Below are positions 6,558 through 7,984 of a DNA stretch of 7,984 bases, in pieces. Each line of letters starts with the position of its first letter. Position 1 is the first letter of the stretch. The stretch covers positions 1 to 7,984 of the forward strand of contig CALUZE010000057.1 in the NCBI GenBank assembly GCA_944325235.1. Direction: 5' to 3'. Under the pieces are notes generated by a model, which was not told where the DNA came from, did not search any database, and worked only from the letters and a program-made list of their open reading frames with translations. The position numbers and the translations under genes were made by a program. The DNA is from an uncultured Elusimicrobiales bacterium. Lineage in GTDB: Bacteria > Elusimicrobiota > Elusimicrobia > Elusimicrobiales > Elusimicrobiaceae.

Positions 6558-7984
6558 TGAAGAACAACAAAAATCAGAACAACCGCCGGATTGTTTCCGT
6601 TGGGCAAATTGTAGGATGGGTGGCTGTGTTTGCGCTGGCCGTACTCTTGTTTAACAAGCCGGGCGCCAAACAAGTAGTGCTGGACTATTCCGAATTTAAA
6701 AACAAAGTGGCCGCGGCCGAAGTGTCGGACTTGACGGTCGCCCCGGGCGTCATTTCCGGGATGTACAAAAACGAGAAAGGGGAATTCGCCCCGTTTAAAA
6801 CCGTGCGTATGGAAGACCCGGAACTCGTCAACCAGCTCTCCGCCGCCAAAATCAAATACAAAGCCGAACAGGACAACAGCTGGCTGGGAAATATTCTGTT
6901 TAATTTGTTGTGGATTTTCTTGTTAATCGGATTGTGGTGGTTCATTTTTCTGCGTCCGCAAAGAAGCGACGGCCGCAGCGCAATGAACTTCGCCCGCTCC
7001 AAAGCCAAAATGCAGGACCCTTCCCAGCAGACGGTAACGTTTAAAGACGTGGCCGGGTGCGAAGAAGCCAAAGAAGAACTGCAGGACGTGATTAAATTTT
7101 TGAAAAACCCCAAAAAATTCCAAAAGCTGGGCGGCAAACTGCCCAAAGGCGTGTTGCTGTACGGCGCGCCCGGCACGGGCAAAACGCTGCTGGCCAAAGC
7201 CGTCGCGGGCGAAGCCGGCGTGGCGTTTTTCTCGGCTTCGGCTTCCGAATTTGTGGAAATGTTCGTGGGTGTGGGTGCCGCGCGCGTGCGCGATTTGTTT
7301 GACCAGGCCAAAAAGAATTCCCCGGCCATCATTTTTATTGACGAATTGGACGCGGTCGGCCGGCGCCGTTTTGCCGGTATCGGCGGCGGGCACGACGAAC
7401 GCGAACAAACGCTCAACCAATTGCTGATTGAGCTGGACGGTTTTGAAAGCAAACAGGGCATTATTTTGATGGCGTCCACCAACCGCCCCGACGTGTTGGA
7501 CCCGGCGCTCATCCGCCCCGGCCGTTTTGACCGCCATATTTCCGTGCCGGCGCCGGACTTGAAAGGCCGCGAAGATATTTTGAAAGTGCACGCCCGCAAA
7601 GTAAAACTGGGCCCGGATGTGGATTTAAAAGTAGTCGCCAAAAGCACGCCCGGTTTTGTGGGGGCGGATTTGGCCAACGTCGTAAACGAAGCCGCCATTT
7701 TGGCCGCCCGCGCCGATAAAGACGCCGTGACCAAAAGCGATATGGACGAAGCGGTGGAACGCGTGATTGCCGGCCCGCAAAAGAAGAGCCGCATCATTTC
7801 CAAAAAGGAACTGCGCATCATTGCCGCGCACGAAGTGGGCCACACCGTGGTCGCCCGTTTGACGCACCATTCCGACCCGGTGCACAAAGTGTCCATCATT
7901 CCGCGGGGCCAGGCGTTGGGCTACACGCTGCAGCTGCCGCTGGAAGATAAATTTTTAACCAGCAAGTCCGAACTGTTGGACAAG
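6557..7984 (+). CDS. ftsH: ATP-dependent zinc metalloprotease FtsH, 3'-truncated by window edge
   Basis: Membrane-anchored AAA+ protease that degrades misassembled membrane proteins and some regulators. The 476 codons run open to the last base of the window, so roughly the final quarter is missing, including the third zinc ligand. Order: short basic N terminus, membrane helix about 12-32, a periplasmic or extracellular domain of about 75 residues, second membrane helix about 112-132 ending before a basic stretch, then the AAA module with Walker A GAPGTGKT (203-210), the pore segment in [17 protein letters not shown], Walker [10 protein letters not shown] with Asp262-Glu263, and the second region of homology [19 protein letters not shown] (308-326) with arginine fingers Arg320 and Arg323. 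The protease active site HEVGH is at 425-429. The ATG overlaps the hpt stop by 1 nt (TAATG) and has only a weak Shine-Dalgarno, so translation probably depends on reinitiation after hpt. No key residue is missing in the visible part. Confidence 0.98.
   Translation, partial: MKNNKNQNNRRIVSVGQIVGWVAVFALAVLLFNKPGAKQVVLDYSEFKNKVAAAEVSDLTVAPGVISGMYKNEKGEFAPFKTVRMEDPELVNQLSAAKIKYKAEQDNSWLGNILFNLLWIFLLIGLWWFIFLRPQRSDGRSAMNFARSKAKMQDPSQQTVTFKDVAGCEEAKEELQDVIKFLKNPKKFQKLGGKLPKGVLLYGAPGTGKTLLAKAVAGEAGVAFFSASASEFVEMFVGVGAARVRDLFDQAKKNSPAIIFIDELDAVGRRRFAGIGGGHDEREQTLNQLLIELDGFESKQGIILMASTNRPDVLDPALIRPGRFDRHISVPAPDLKGREDILKVHARKVKLGPDVDLKVVAKSTPGFVGADLANVVNEAAILAARADKDAVTKSDMDEAVERVIAGPQKKSRIISKKELRIIAAHEVGHTVVARLTHHSDPVHKVSIIPRGQALGYTLQLPLEDKFLTSKSELLDK

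Noticed and set aside
6685..7899. 404-codon open frame on the minus strand opposite ftsH
   Set aside because: It is a shadow of the strongly conserved ftsH frame on the plus strand. Its translation is Ser/Ala-rich with no recognisable domain, and it arises from codon bias in a GC-rich gene.
1..7984. Mobile elements, CRISPR arrays, tRNA or rRNA genes, or a new defence system
   Set aside because: Coding sequence fills nearly the whole window with conserved genes. I saw no transposase, no regularly spaced repeats, no cloverleaf-like sequence and no cluster of unknown genes.

Overview
This window is mostly conserved bacterial housekeeping DNA with very little non-coding sequence. The base composition is moderately GC-rich, and most genes start with ATG, often behind a Shine-Dalgarno sequence. 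MutL carries the nuclease motifs of the MutH-independent type of mismatch repair, so this is not an Escherichia-like enterobacterium. The flavodoxin-like gene is of a kind I associate with anaerobes. I cannot name the phylum from sequence alone. A gut-associated anaerobe, possibly Elusimicrobiota, is a weak guess.

Layout: (1) 2-3860, plus strand: the 3' three-quarters of mutS (its 5' end lies upstream of the window), overlapping the start of a complete mutL by 8 nt. (2) 3862-4392, plus: a small stand-alone flavodoxin-like protein starting one base after the mutL stop, the last gene of this apparent operon. (3) 4395-4448: a strong hairpin with A/T flanks that can act as a shared terminator for the two convergent transcription units. 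(4) 4457-5875, minus: a secreted ChaN/TIKI-like protein with a Sec signal peptide and a Pro/Lys-rich tail. (5) 5876-6029: a divergent intergenic region with a GC-rich palindrome and a terminator-like hairpin. (6) 6030-7984, plus: hpt, overlapping by 1 nt the start of ftsH, which runs off the right edge.

How the genes work together: MutS recognises mismatches and MutL, through its own endonuclease site and a clamp-binding motif, nicks the new strand. Why a flavodoxin-like protein is coupled to them is not evident. Hpt (purine salvage) and FtsH (membrane AAA+ protease) form a second operon, a pairing also known from Firmicutes, although tilS does not directly precede hpt here. The ChaN-like gene stands alone between the two operons.

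I found no mobile elements, CRISPR arrays, tRNA or rRNA genes, and no convincing new multi-gene system. The points most worth a second look are the mutL-coupled flavodoxin, the ChaN-like protein with its unusual tail and start region, and the hairpins in the divergent intergenic region.
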